This document shows positions 1 through 8,673 of a stretch of 64,000 nucleotides of DNA, piece by piece (the stretch's first letter is position 1; each line of letters starts with the position of its first letter). Origin of the DNA: Pseudomonas guineae (GTDB lineage: Bacteria > Pseudomonadota > Gammaproteobacteria > Pseudomonadales > Pseudomonadaceae). The stretch lies in contig NZ_FOQL01000001.1 in the NCBI RefSeq assembly GCF_900113745.1, forward strand, positions 496,001 to 560,000, read 5' to 3'. A program made the translations under genes and the position numbers. Below the pieces are notes generated by a model, which did no database searches, was not told where the DNA came from, and saw nothing but the letters and a program-made list of their open reading frames with translations.

Positions 1-1026
1 CTCACAGTCGGCACTCACCAGCCCTACTCTGCGCCACAGGAATACCTGGATCGCCAACCCAACGCCAAACTGGCAGCGATTGCCTATCTGGACGACGCCG
101 TGGCCGACTTCCTCAATGCCTTAGAAAAACAAGGCGTGATGAAGGACACCCTGGTGATCGTCACCTCGGATGAATCCCATGGCCTGGAGAACGTGCGCCT
201 GGCCTCAGCCTGGGGCTTTAACCTGCTGCTGGCCCCCGAACAAACTCAGCTGCCCGCACTCAAGCAAGGCGTATACGGCCATGTGGACCTGACTGCATCG
301 GTGCTGGACTACTTCGCCTTTCCCGTACCAAGCAACATCGCCGGGCGCTCACTGTTGCGTGACTACAGCACTGGCCGCGAAATTATCTCCTACACCAACG
401 GCTTACTGCGCCAGCATGACGGCCAGGGCACATTGACCGAATGCGACTTCCAGAGCGTTTGCCGGCGCTACGCCAGCCCAGGCTTTATTGCCGACAGCGC
501 ACGCTATCTGGGCCGTTTCACGGGCAAGCCCGCGCGCTTGATCAGCCAGCGCGCCGGCTTGCTCGACCAATCGCTGAGCAGCGGCGAGGCCGAGCAGCAC
601 TACCAGTTCGCCAACAAGCAGCCGATAAAACTCAACCCCAGCGTTAGCGATGACTGGGCGGACAACCTCGTCGGGGCGCAGTACCTGACCTTGGCAAAGG
701 ACACGCAGACAACGGTGACCTTGAAAATCCGCGCCTTGAGCATGGATAAGCCAGGTGCCAGGCTGCACTTGAAAACCAAGGAATACGACCGCGATGTGGC
801 TTTGCCGATCCCCGAGCTGCCGCTACTGACCCGTGATAAGCCGGTCGAGATCAGCTTCATGTTCGACAACCCGGCAGCGCGCAAGGCGTTCTCTTTTCAC
901 CTGACGGGCCAGGGCCAAGGCGCGATCGAAATCGTCGATTTCAGCGTCAGCAGCACACCGCTTGAACCTGAAACGAAACTACTGGCAGCCCAGGAAGTGC
1001 TAGACGAGATAGCCCCCACACCATAG
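1..1026 (+). CDS. LTA synthase-family sulfatase-like protein, 3' end (5' partial)
   Basis: The reading frame is open from the first base, so the start lies outside the window; a GTG at 100 is only an internal codon. The visible part begins with a T-V-G-T-H-Q-P-Y segment, then a TLVIVTSDESHG segment. The latter is the metal-binding Asp/His region of the alkaline-phosphatase/sulfatase superfamily as found in LTA-synthase-like enzymes. These are membrane enzymes with a periplasmic catalytic domain that transfer phosphoglycerol or phosphoethanolamine, or hydrolyse sulfates. After the catalytic core come about 200 residues with no motif I recognise, probably a periplasmic beta-rich tail. It ends 28 bp before the convergent binding-protein gene. 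Substrate is unknown; family assignment is fairly sure, exact enzyme not. Confidence 0.75.
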   Translation, partial: LTVGTHQPYSAPQEYLDRQPNAKLAAIAYLDDAVADFLNALEKQGVMKDTLVIVTSDESHGLENVRLASAWGFNLLLAPEQTQLPALKQGVYGHVDLTASVLDYFAFPVPSNIAGRSLLRDYSTGREIISYTNGLLRQHDGQGTLTECDFQSVCRRYASPGFIADSARYLGRFTGKPARLISQRAGLLDQSLSSGEAEQHYQFANKQPIKLNPSVSDDWADNLVGAQYLTLAKDTQTTVTLKIRALSMDKPGARLHLKTKEYDRDVALPIPELPLLTRDKPVEISFMFDNPAARKAFSFHLTGQGQGAIEIVDFSVSSTPLEPETKLLAAQEVLDEIAPTP

Positions 1027-1054
1027 GCGTTGAGCCACAGCGCACTCAGCGAAG

Positions 1055-1777
1055 TCAGTGCATCGCGTAGCGCCGCTCTATGGCTTCATACTCACCACTT
1101 AGCCGCAGCGCTGCCAAGCCTTGATTAAGGCGCTCACAATCGGCCTGCTGGCGGCAGCCTAACTTGTAGTCGGTTGGCGCAAAAATCGGGTACAGGGCCA
1201 ACGGCTGGCTCACGTCGACCTGGGTGTACACCTCACGATTGAAGTAGCGCAGGATACGCATGTCTCCCACCACCACATCAACCCGACCGCTGTAGAGCAT
1301 GCGGTTACGGGCAATCTGAAACGCTTCCTCGCGGTACCGCGGATTGCTTTCGGCCATGGCTTGAAATTCACTGCCAAGCAGAAAACGTGCACGCTGAAAA
1401 GCATTCACCGAGTACTTGCCCAGATCACTGATACGCAAGATATCCAGGCTTCTTGAGCGCAACGCTACGGCAACATTCTGGTAGCGGATATACACGTCTG
1501 AATAAAAACCAGCACCGCCGCTAAGCTCGTTGGTGGTGGCAATAACATCAATCTGACCCTTGCTCAGCATCAGGTTCAAGCGCCCCATCGGGGCGTAATA
1601 CGCCACGGGCTCAAGACCGCCAAGCTGCGCGGCAGCCATCACAATGTCGTATTCCAGGCCACGAGGTTGGTTCTCGTATATATACGGCGGTTTATTGGTA
1701 CCAAAACCGACTCGCAAACTTTGCGCCGAAGCCGCCAGGCTATATGCCAGCAGAAAAAATACCCACACCCACTTCAT
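1055..1777 (-). CDS. Periplasmic solute-binding protein, family 3 (amino-acid type)
   Basis: This is a 240-residue secreted protein of the bacterial extracellular solute-binding protein family 3. The Met at 1777 is chosen because it opens a signal peptide (Lys2, hydrophobic core, cleavage near ASA-QS at residue 18); the frame runs on upstream to 1834 but that extension spoils the signal. The mature start has the usual LRVGFG strand, then NKPPY and a YDIV segment typical of the ligand-binding lobe. No permease or ATPase gene is adjacent, so it may be an orphan binding protein, possibly feeding a sensor, like many Pseudomonas relatives. Ligand unknown; a polar amino acid is the family default. 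Confidence 0.8.
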   Translation of the reverse strand: MKWVWVFFLLAYSLAASAQSLRVGFGTNKPPYIYENQPRGLEYDIVMAAAQLGGLEPVAYYAPMGRLNLMLSKGQIDVIATTNELSGGAGFYSDVYIRYQNVAVALRSRSLDILRISDLGKYSVNAFQRARFLLGSEFQAMAESNPRYREEAFQIARNRMLYSGRVDVVVGDMRILRYFNREVYTQVDVSQPLALYPIFAPTDYKLGCRQQADCERLNQGLAALRLSGEYEAIERRYAMH

Positions 1778-1934
1778 GGCAATACCTAAACTTAACCAGC
1801 TCCCAGCATAGCCGGCTATGTCCTGGCTCTGCACGGTTCTATCACTGAAATCGATTAATCCGAATTAGTCGCCTGGAGCCCTCACAGGGCTAGACTCTTC
1901 CCACCCAAGTCAGCCCACATACTGGAGAGCTTTC

Positions 1935-2915
1935 ATGCTTAAAGCCGAATACCAACAACGCGGCCCGCAACCTCATGAGGTAATCGCCGCCGTTGAACTG
2001 CAACTGCCGGAGCCCGGCGCAGGCCAGGTACGAATCAAAGTGCTGGCCGCTCCGATCAACCCCTCCGACGTCCTCACCCTTACCGGCGAATACGGCATGC
2101 TGCCGCCGCTCCCGGCAATTGGTGGCAATGAAGGCGTAGGCCGTGTTGAAGCGCTGGGCGCCGAGGTCAGTAACCTTAAAGTCGGCCAGATGGTCCTGCT
2201 ACCCGTGGGTAGCGGTACCTGGGTCAGCCATTTGAATGCACCCGCCAACAAACTGATCCCTTTGCCGGAAGCCGACCCGCAGCAACTGGCGATGCTCACA
2301 GTCAACCCGCCGACCGCCTCTCTGCTGCTCAGTCAGTTCGTCGAGCTTAAGCCCGGCGACTGGGTGATCCAGAATGCCGCCAACTCAGGTGTCGGCAGTT
2401 ACCTGATCCAGCTGGCGAAATTACGTGGGTTCAAGACCATTAACGTGGTCCGCCGCGAATCGGCCGTCGCAGGCGTTGAAGCCGAAGGCGGTGATGTGGT
2501 GCTGGTTGATGGCCCGGATTTGGCCAAGCGCGTACGCGCCGCCACAGACGGTGCAACTATCCGCCTCGGCATCGATGCGGTGGGCGGCGAAGCCACTGAC
2601 CATCTAGCGGCCAGCCTTAGCGAAGGCGGCATATTGGTCAACTACGGCATGATGAGCCGCCAACCGTGCCAGGTATCGCCGTCTTCCTTTGTATTCCGTG
2701 GCGTTAGCCTGCATGGTTTCTGGTTAGCCAAATGGTTCCAGAACGCTAACCAGGCCGAGCAAATGAAGGTTTTCGGTGAGCTGGTGCAATTGATCGCCAG
2801 CGGCAAGCTGCACACTCGTGTTGCCGCCACCTATGACGTCAGCGAAATCAAGCAAGCCGTGGCGGCCGCCGCCAGTGGTGAGCGCGATGGCAAGATTCTG
2901 ATCGTACCGAAGTAA
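1935..2915 (+). CDS. Zinc-independent MDR oxidoreductase, 2-enoyl reductase (ETR/MECR) type
   Basis: The protein has 326 residues and belongs to the medium-chain dehydrogenase/reductase superfamily. The NPSDVLTLTGEYG segment (about 42-54), with its conserved Tyr, is characteristic of trans-2-enoyl-CoA/ACP reductases (MECR/ETR). The nucleotide-binding turn is N-A-A-N-S-G-V-G-S (147-155). Zinc-ligand cysteines of alcohol dehydrogenases are not present, so it should be a zinc-free NAD(P)H-dependent reductase of activated double bonds or quinones. A GGAG ribosome site lies 7 nt before the ATG. It is monocistronic, bounded downstream by a strong bidirectional hairpin. The physiological substrate cannot be read from the sequence. 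Confidence 0.85.
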   Translation: MLKAEYQQRGPQPHEVIAAVELQLPEPGAGQVRIKVLAAPINPSDVLTLTGEYGMLPPLPAIGGNEGVGRVEALGAEVSNLKVGQMVLLPVGSGTWVSHLNAPANKLIPLPEADPQQLAMLTVNPPTASLLLSQFVELKPGDWVIQNAANSGVGSYLIQLAKLRGFKTINVVRRESAVAGVEAEGGDVVLVDGPDLAKRVRAATDGATIRLGIDAVGGEATDHLAASLSEGGILVNYGMMSRQPCQVSPSSFVFRGVSLHGFWLAKWFQNANQAEQMKVFGELVQLIASGKLHTRVAATYDVSEIKQAVAAAASGERDGKILIVPK

Positions 2916-2922
2916 GCCTCAG

Positions 2923-2955
2923 CCAAACGACGGCGGATAGCCCGCCGTCGTTTGG
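2923..2955. terminator. Bidirectional terminator hairpin between convergent genes
   Basis: A perfect 14-bp inverted repeat (2923-2936 with 2942-2955) around a 5-nt loop sits in the 42-bp gap between the convergent oxidoreductase and DUF1294 genes. There is no long T-run on either side, but position and symmetry suggest shared transcription termination. Confidence 0.7.
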
Positions 2956-2957
2956 CC

Positions 2958-3473
2958 TCAGGTAGTCGCACTCATCAGCCACAGCACCAGCCCAGCAAGG
3001 GCCATGTGCAGCAAGACGATCAACCAGAACACCAATTGATAGCTCAGCTTGCGGTTCTTGTGACGAATCAGGCGCTGGGCCAGCAAACCGCCTGGCCAGC
3101 CACCCAACACTTCATACAAATGCAGGCGCGCCTCGGGCGTGCGCTGCTGACCCTTGATGGCAAACTGTTTATCGCGGTAATACGCCACAAAACAGACCAG
3201 GCTCATCAGCCCGTATACCGCTGCCAGCAGCGGCAGCAGATTAACGTCCAGCAACAACGGTTGCAGACGTTCGTGCCAAAGCGGCGCAACGCCCTGAAGT
3301 AACGCCGGGTAACTGGCGTAGTCGCTGACGCTCAGGGCCAGATTGCTCTGCGCAATGGCGCAGGGCTGATCGGTGTAAAGCACCACACCATCAGCCTGTA
3401 GGCATTTGTGCACTGCGCCTTGCACCTGCGCGGCAACAAACAGCCCAGCAAACCAGCAGACCCAGCGGCCCAT
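2958..3473 (-). CDS. DUF1294 membrane protein with N-terminal DUF4124-like segment
   Basis: This protein has 171 residues. It starts with a signal peptide (1-19), followed by a short segment with KCLQADG and YTDQPC (23-38) that resembles the periplasmic DUF4124 motif. A membrane helix lies near 78-98. The DUF1294 signature follows: YYRDK (98-102), R-T-P-E (111-114), LGGWPGG (123-129), RHK (137-139) and a last helix (149-167). DUF1294 proteins are small membrane proteins of unknown function. The start is 4 bp after the stop of the upstream DEAD-box helicase gene, so the two are probably co-transcribed. The combination of the two domains is the unusual point; many pseudomonad DUF1294 proteins instead carry a cold-shock domain. 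Confidence 0.75.
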   Translation of the reverse strand: MGRWVCWFAGLFVAAQVQGAVHKCLQADGVVLYTDQPCAIAQSNLALSVSDYASYPALLQGVAPLWHERLQPLLLDVNLLPLLAAVYGLMSLVCFVAYYRDKQFAIKGQQRTPEARLHLYEVLGGWPGGLLAQRLIRHKNRKLSYQLVFWLIVLLHMALAGLVLWLMSATT

Positions 3474-3477
3474 GGCG

Positions 3478-4830
3478 TTACTCGGCGGCGAGTGTGCGGC
3501 GCTTCAACGGCGCTAAGCCATCCTGGCTGACCAGTACCGAAGCATCAGGCTTGGGTTTGTTGATGGTGTTGCGCTTGCTTGGCGCCTTAGCGGCTGGCTT
3601 TTTCGCAACAATCTTCTTGCCGGTTTTCGGGTCGATCTTTTTCTTCTTCGGGCCAACCGCTTTACCGGATGCCTTGAGATTTTTCGGGCCTTGGTAGATG
3701 CCCTTGATGTCCTTGATGTTACGGCGCTCGAAGCGCTGCTTGAGGTAGCGCTCGATGCTCGACATCAGCGCCCAGTCGTTATGGCAGATCAGCGAGATCG
3801 CCAGCCCCTCGGCGCCAGCACGGCCAGTACGACCGATGCGGTGTACGTACTCATCGCCGGAGCGCGGCATATCGAAGTTGATCACCAGGTCTAGGCCGTC
3901 GACATCCAGGCCGCGCGCCGCCACATCGGTGGCCACCAGAATTTTCACCGCGCCCTGCTTGAGGCGGTCGATGGCCAGCTTGCGGTCTTTCTGATCTTTC
4001 TCGCCGTGCAAGACGAAGGTTTTGAAATCGTGGGCGACTAACTTGCCATACAGACGGTCAGCCTGAACCCGGGTATTGGTAAAGATGATCGCCTTGTCGT
4101 AGGTCTCGTTTTTCAGCAACCACTCGACCAGACGCTCTTTGTGGTGGTTGTGGTCAGCGGTGATGATCTGCTGACGCGTGCCTTCATTGAGCTGGCTAAC
4201 GCGGTTGAGCTGCAAATGCTCAGGCTCTTTCAGCACCTTACCAACCACCTCACGCAACCCTGCACCACCACTGGTGGCGGAGAACAGCAGGGTTTGACGT
4301 TGGGCATTGCACAGCTCGGACAAACGCTGCACGTCATCGGTAAAGCCCATATCGAGCATGCGGTCGGCTTCGTCGAGCACCAGCACCTCAACTTCATCGA
4401 GCAGCAGGTTGCCGGCGTTGGCGTGCTCAATCAGACGGCCCGGCGTGCCGATCAGAATGTCCACCCGGCGCAGCATGGCCGCCTGCACTTTGAAGTCTTC
4501 ACCGCCGGTGATCAAACCAGCCTTAAGGAAAGTGAATTGAGCAAAGCGCTCGACTTCCTTGAGGGTCTGCTGAGCCAGTTCGCGGGTCGGCAACAGGATC
4601 ATCGCGCGCACGCTCATGCGCGGTGAGGAGGCACCGTCACCAAGCAGGCGGTTGAGCATCGGCAATACGAAGGCCGCAGTTTTACCGCTGCCGGTTTGCG
4701 CGGTTACCCGCAGGTCTTTTCCTTGCAACGCCAGCGGAATGGCCGCCAGCTGCACCGGGGTGGGCTCGACAAAGTTCAGCGCAGCCACGGCTTTAAGCAG
4801 GCGTTCATGCAGGGCGAATTGGGAAAACAC
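3478..4830 (-). CDS. DEAD-box ATP-dependent RNA helicase
   Basis: The 450-residue protein has all classical motifs: Q-motif around 20-27, Walker A A-Q-T-G-S-G-K-T (44-51), P-T-R-E-L-A (81-86), D-E-A-D (153-156), S-A-T (184-186) and, in the second RecA domain, H-R-I-G-R-T-G-R. A Lys/Pro/Ala-rich basic tail of about 70 residues follows the core and probably binds RNA. Such enzymes remodel rRNA or mRNA structures in ribosome assembly or decay, often at low temperature. Domain layout resembles SrmB/RhlE-type proteins, but the exact orthologue cannot be named by eye. The downstream DUF1294 gene is 4 bp away. Confidence 0.93.
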   Translation of the reverse strand: MFSQFALHERLLKAVAALNFVEPTPVQLAAIPLALQGKDLRVTAQTGSGKTAAFVLPMLNRLLGDGASSPRMSVRAMILLPTRELAQQTLKEVERFAQFTFLKAGLITGGEDFKVQAAMLRRVDILIGTPGRLIEHANAGNLLLDEVEVLVLDEADRMLDMGFTDDVQRLSELCNAQRQTLLFSATSGGAGLREVVGKVLKEPEHLQLNRVSQLNEGTRQQIITADHNHHKERLVEWLLKNETYDKAIIFTNTRVQADRLYGKLVAHDFKTFVLHGEKDQKDRKLAIDRLKQGAVKILVATDVAARGLDVDGLDLVINFDMPRSGDEYVHRIGRTGRAGAEGLAISLICHNDWALMSSIERYLKQRFERRNIKDIKGIYQGPKNLKASGKAVGPKKKKIDPKTGKKIVAKKPAAKAPSKRNTINKPKPDASVLVSQDGLAPLKRRTLAAE

Positions 4831-5003
4831 GGGATAACCTCGACGAAAAACAAAAAATCAGCCGTATAGCCTAACGCTTTCCGGGCCGGCGGCCGAGTGA
4901 CTTTGCATATTCAGGGCAATAAAGCGACCGCCGCCCGTGAACAAAACGCAGATCAACGGTTCAAACTAGCAAGAAACTCCGCCTTCTAGCCTTGGAGCAC
5001 ATA

Positions 5004-5420
5004 ATGCGCAACTTTCAGAAAGCCTTGTTAATCAGTTCTACCTTGGCGCTCACTCTTGCCGCGCAGAGCAGCATTGCCGCGCCTAAGCATGATAACCCTG
5101 GCAAACAAGGTGGCAGCCAACACAGCGACATCAGCGTAGACCTCAACGGCCCATCGATTGATATCGGCCGGGTGCGCATCGTTTTGGGCGAGAACCGCAA
5201 CCTGATCGGCTCCACTCGCACCTTACCGCCTGGCATTGCCAAAAACCTGGCCCGTGGCAAACCGCTGCCACCCGGCATTGCGAAAAACTTCGACAGCCGC
5301 CTGCTGGGCCAGTTACCCCACTATGACGGCTATCAGTGGCAGCAAATGGGCACTGACGTGGTGCTGGTGGCCATTGCCAGCGGCATCATTTACGAAGTAC
5401 TACGCAACGTCTTGGACTGA
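5004..5420 (+). CDS. CigR-family (RcnB-like) small periplasmic/membrane protein
   Basis: The ATG at 5004 is preferred over an upstream TTG (4992) because a GGAG site at 4994-4997 stands 6 nt before it and because it opens a good signal peptide (residues 1 to about 25). The 138-residue protein carries an LPPGIAKN motif twice (74-81 and 88-95), the hallmark of the CigR/anti-virulence-regulator family known from Salmonella. It ends in a hydrophobic stretch (about 117-135) that could anchor it in a membrane. It is transcribed alone, convergent to the RarD-like gene 6 bp away. Function in pseudomonads is unknown. Confidence 0.75.
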   Translation: MRNFQKALLISSTLALTLAAQSSIAAPKHDNPGKQGGSQHSDISVDLNGPSIDIGRVRIVLGENRNLIGSTRTLPPGIAKNLARGKPLPPGIAKNFDSRLLGQLPHYDGYQWQQMGTDVVLVAIASGIIYEVLRNVLD

Positions 5421-5426
5421 GCACAC

Positions 5427-6335
5427 TCACTGCTCGGCAAATGAGGCGCTGCGCCGCTGCTTGATCAGCAGGCGCGCGCTGTCCCACCCGACCAGCAGCA
5501 CCGCCAACCAGATCGGCAGGTAGGTCAGCCATTGCGCACTATCAAAATGCTCACCCAGAAACAGCAGCGCCACCAGAAACAACAGCACCGGTTCGACATA
5601 ACTGAGAATGCCGAATAACCCCATCGGTAGCAGCCGACTGGCCGCCATCATCGCGGCAAACGCCAACGCACTGAGCAAGCCCAGGCCAGGCAGTAGCCAC
5701 AACAGCTTTGGCGCCTGAGTGAACAGCTCGGGCGGCCCCCACTGCACAATTATGTAGATCGCCACCGGAGCCATAAACAGCATCTCTAAAACAAACCCGG
5801 ACAAAGAATCCAGGCGCATCCAGCGGCGCAACATGAAATACGGCGGATAGCCCAGCGCCGTCACCATCACCACCCAGGAAAACGCCTGGGTCAGCCACAG
5901 CTCGTGGGCGACACCAAGCAAGGCGCTGAACACTGCCAAGCGTTGCAACGGCCGCAACCGCTCGCCATAGAACACGCGCCCGACCAGAACCATGGCCAGC
6001 GGCAGGAGGAAATAACCCAGCGAGACTTCCAGCATGCGCCCGGACAACGGTGCCCAAACAAACAACGCCCACTGAATCCCCATTAGCAGTGCGGCCACGG
6101 GCAGGCTGGCCAGCAGCAGCGGTTCGCGGCGTAAGCGAGCACAGGCGGCCAGCAACAACGGCCACTGCCGCGACAAGGTCACCAGCAACAGCACCGCCGG
6201 CAACGACCAGAGCACTCGCTGGGCAAACACCTGCAAGCCATCGAGCGGGGCCAATAGCTGCACATAGCCAGGCACCAGGGCAAACAGCACCGAGGCGATA
6301 ATCGACAGCGCTACACCACGCCCAGACAGTTGCAT
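5427..6335 (-). CDS. rarD: EamA/RarD-type drug-metabolite transporter
   Basis: The protein has about 302 residues with ten predicted hydrophobic segments, the layout of the drug/metabolite transporter superfamily. Segments such as RVLWSLPAV, SRQWPLL and MLEVSLGYF match the RarD subgroup. RarD proteins are inner-membrane permeases with poorly defined substrates. The ATG at 6335 is used; a GTG one codon upstream is also possible. An AGGG stretch lies 7 nt before the ATG. It is convergent with the CigR-like gene. Assignment to the family is firm, the gene name is by resemblance only. Confidence 0.8.
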   Translation of the reverse strand: MQLSGRGVALSIIASVLFALVPGYVQLLAPLDGLQVFAQRVLWSLPAVLLLVTLSRQWPLLLAACARLRREPLLLASLPVAALLMGIQWALFVWAPLSGRMLEVSLGYFLLPLAMVLVGRVFYGERLRPLQRLAVFSALLGVAHELWLTQAFSWVVMVTALGYPPYFMLRRWMRLDSLSGFVLEMLFMAPVAIYIIVQWGPPELFTQAPKLLWLLPGLGLLSALAFAAMMAASRLLPMGLFGILSYVEPVLLFLVALLFLGEHFDSAQWLTYLPIWLAVLLVGWDSARLLIKQRRSASFAEQ

Positions 6336-6499
6336 CACACCACCCTACTCATTCAGACCTCAACACATTGCCTAGCCTGTAGTTAAGACCACAGCGCGCA
6401 AGCGACAAGGCCGCGACCATACCCGCTGACGTCTAAAAAAGCTCGAACCCCATGCTCTAGCGCATGCAATGATGGCTCCCAGGCGGCGACGCGACACAT

Positions 6500-6530
6500 A
6501 AAAGGCCCGCACGGCAGTAGCCGGGCGGGC
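6500..6530 (-). terminator. Rho-independent terminator of azoR
   Basis: Read on the minus strand, a GC-rich 6-bp stem (6525-6530 with 6505-6510) is followed directly by a T-rich run (complement of 6499-6503). It lies about 50 bp after the azoreductase stop. Confidence 0.6.
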
Positions 6531-6581
6531 AGAGGAACTCAGGGGCAGCAGACGCCTGGTAATTAGGCGGCAGCGGATAAG

Positions 6582-7181
6582 TCAGATCGCTTGGGCCAGT
6601 TGCGCCTTGGCTTGGCTCACGCCTTTTCCCATAAAGTCGCCGCCCAGGTTGAGGCCTTCGGCGTGGATGAAGCTGACATCGTGGATACCGATAAAGGCCA
6701 GCGCCTGGCGCAGATACGGTTCCTGGTGATCCAGATTGCTACCGGCGTAGATACCGCCACGGGCAGTCAGAACAAAGGCACGCTTGCCGCTGAGCAGGCC
6801 TTGCGGGCCGGTTTCCGTGTATTTGAAGGTCACCCCGGCGCGCAGCACATGATCCAGCCAGGCTTTCAGGGTGCTCGGGATAGCGAAGTTATACATCGGC
6901 GCTGCCAGCACCAGCACATCGGCGGCCAGCACTTCGTCGGTCAATAGATTGGACAACGCCAGAGCCGCCTGCTCGGCTTCACTTTGTTGCTCGGCCGGGG
7001 TCATCCAGCCGCCCAGCAGATTGGCGTCCAAGTGCGGCACCTGTTCAACCGCAAGATCACGCACCTTGATCTGATCCGCTGGATGAGCGGCCTGCCAGGT
7101 GATGATGAACTGTTCAGTCAGCTGGCGCGAAACCGAACCTTGTTGACGGGCGCTACTTTCGATTACTAGAACGTTTGCCAT
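6582..7181 (-). CDS. azoR: FMN-dependent NADH azoreductase / quinone reductase
   Basis: The protein has 199 residues of the flavodoxin-like AzoR family. It starts MANVLVIESSAR with the flavin phosphate-binding S-S-A-R-x-x-G-S-x-S loop and has the A-P-M-Y-N-F-A-I-P-S-T-L-K flavin/substrate segment near 93-105. These cytoplasmic dimers reduce quinones and azo compounds with NADH in two-electron steps. The frame extends to 7271, but the Met at 7181 matches the family N-terminus exactly. The 150-bp upstream gap is AT-rich and should hold the promoter. A LysR gene lies nearby on the other strand, but another gene sits between, so regulation by it is only a guess. Confidence 0.9.
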   Translation of the reverse strand: MANVLVIESSARQQGSVSRQLTEQFIITWQAAHPADQIKVRDLAVEQVPHLDANLLGGWMTPAEQQSEAEQAALALSNLLTDEVLAADVLVLAAPMYNFAIPSTLKAWLDHVLRAGVTFKYTETGPQGLLSGKRAFVLTARGGIYAGSNLDHQEPYLRQALAFIGIHDVSFIHAEGLNLGGDFMGKGVSQAKAQLAQAI

Positions 7182-7330
7182 GCTGTTTGCTCCATCTAAG
7201 AGACACTGATGTGTCGATGGGCAAAGAATAGAAGCGTAAAAAACGATTAAAAAGCGTAAAAAACCGCACAAAACAATCGAATAAATTGATTTATGCCCCG
7301 AGCGCGCTTAGTCTCAAGGCATTGAACAGG

Positions 7331-7645
7331 TTACGAAAGCTCGCAGGTCAGCTTGACTCGCAATTTAATAATGCTGCGGGTGGACTTATGCGTCAGGTTG
7401 CTGCTTTCACCGGGGGCTAAGCTCACCTTGCGAGTGCGCGGCGCTTCTGGACCATTACGAAATATCGCCGTGCATTTGGCTTCGCTGCGGCCATAGTTGT
7501 AGAGCTGCAAGGCGCCCATATTGTGGTCAATTTCTTGGGTACTGGCTGATACTTCAGCGCCGTTGAGCTGTTTCTCCACCTCAATCGGGTAAGCCATCAC
7601 AGTCAACGGCAAACAGGCCAGCAGCGCGCAACAGAGCTTTTTCAT
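7331..7645 (-). CDS. Small secreted protein of unknown function
   Basis: The protein has 104 residues. The Met at 7645 gives a clean signal peptide (KK, hydrophobic core, cleavage near VMA-YP at residue 18) and has a GGAG site 9 nt upstream, so the longer frame to 7663 is rejected. The mature part is a polar, probably beta-rich domain with two cysteines (one mid-domain, one near the C-terminus) that could form a disulfide. I do not recognise the family. It lies between azoR and a divergent LysR gene and has no obvious partner. Confidence 0.7.
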   Translation of the reverse strand: MKKLCCALLACLPLTVMAYPIEVEKQLNGAEVSASTQEIDHNMGALQLYNYGRSEAKCTAIFRNGPEAPRTRKVSLAPGESSNLTHKSTRSIIKLRVKLTCELS

Positions 7646-7733
7646 CAGGGCAATCTCCAGCAAAAGGAGGCCAGTTTAGGTTGATTGAGTCAGCATTTGC
7701 ACCCTAGAACTTGAGTGCGTATAGGAACTGAAT

Positions 7734-8660
7734 ATGAAAGCCCCCCGCGTAACCCTCGATCAATGGCGCACCCTGCAGGCAGTGGTCGACCACGGCGGCT
7801 TTGCCCAGGCCGCCGACGTGCTGCACCGTTCGCAGTCCTCGGTCAGCTACACCGTGGCACGCATGCAGGAGCAGCTTGGGGTGCCGCTGCTGCGTATCGA
7901 CGGACGCAAAGCCGTACTCACCGAAGCCGGCGACGTGCTGCTGCGCCGCTCGCGGCAACTGGTTAAACAAGCCAGCCAGTTGGAAGACCTCGCCCATCAT
8001 ATGGAGCAGGGCTGGGAAGCCGAAGTACGCCTGGTGGTAGACGCCGCTTACCCCAATGCACGCCTGGTGCGTGCGCTGACCGCCTTTATGCCGCAAAGCC
8101 GCGGCTGCCGAGTTCGCCTGCGCGAAGAAGTGCTGTCTGGCGTGGAAGAGGTGATCAAGGAGGGCACTGCTGATCTGGCTATTAGCGCGTTGAATATTCC
8201 TGGCTTCCTCGGCGCCGAAATGAGCACCGTGGAGTTTGTCGCCGTCGCCCACCCCGATCACCCACTGCATCGTCTGCAGCGGGTCGTAACCTTTCAGGAT
8301 CTGGAAACCCAGATGCAGGTAGTGATCCGTGACTCTGGCCGTCAGCAGCCGCGTGATATCGGCTGGTTAGGGGCCGAACAGCGTTGGACGGTCGGCAGCC
8401 TGTCTACTGCGGCCAGCTTCGTTAGCAGCGGCCTGGGCTTTGCCTGGTTGCCGCGCCACCTGATCGAGCGGGAGCTCAAAGACGGCCAACTCAAACTTTT
8501 GCCACTGGAGCAGGGCGGCAGCCGCAACCCATTGTTCTATCTGTACTCGAACAAAGACACGCCCCTGGGCCCGGCCACGCAGATTTTGGTCGAGTTGATC
8601 CAACGTTTCGATGCCGCACCTTTAAACGCAGCCTTTGCTGCGCCCCTGCCCTCCGCCTGA
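7734..8660 (+). CDS. LysR-family transcriptional regulator
   Basis: The protein has 308 residues. The N-terminal winged helix-turn-helix is clear: GGFAQAADVLHRSQSSVS (21-38) then QLGVPLLRI and the G-R-K-A-V-L-T-E-A-G wing. A linker helix and a periplasmic-binding-protein-like effector domain (about 90-295) follow. LysR regulators bind small inducers and usually control a neighbouring gene. Here the next gene, an alpha/beta hydrolase, is on the same strand 13 bp downstream, so the regulator is probably in an operon with it rather than divergent from its target. Effector unknown. Confidence 0.92.
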   Translation: MKAPRVTLDQWRTLQAVVDHGGFAQAADVLHRSQSSVSYTVARMQEQLGVPLLRIDGRKAVLTEAGDVLLRRSRQLVKQASQLEDLAHHMEQGWEAEVRLVVDAAYPNARLVRALTAFMPQSRGCRVRLREEVLSGVEEVIKEGTADLAISALNIPGFLGAEMSTVEFVAVAHPDHPLHRLQRVVTFQDLETQMQVVIRDSGRQQPRDIGWLGAEQRWTVGSLSTAASFVSSGLGFAWLPRHLIERELKDGQLKLLPLEQGGSRNPLFYLYSNKDTPLGPATQILVELIQRFDAAPLNAAFAAPLPSA

Positions 8661-8673
8661 GAGGAATGTGTAG

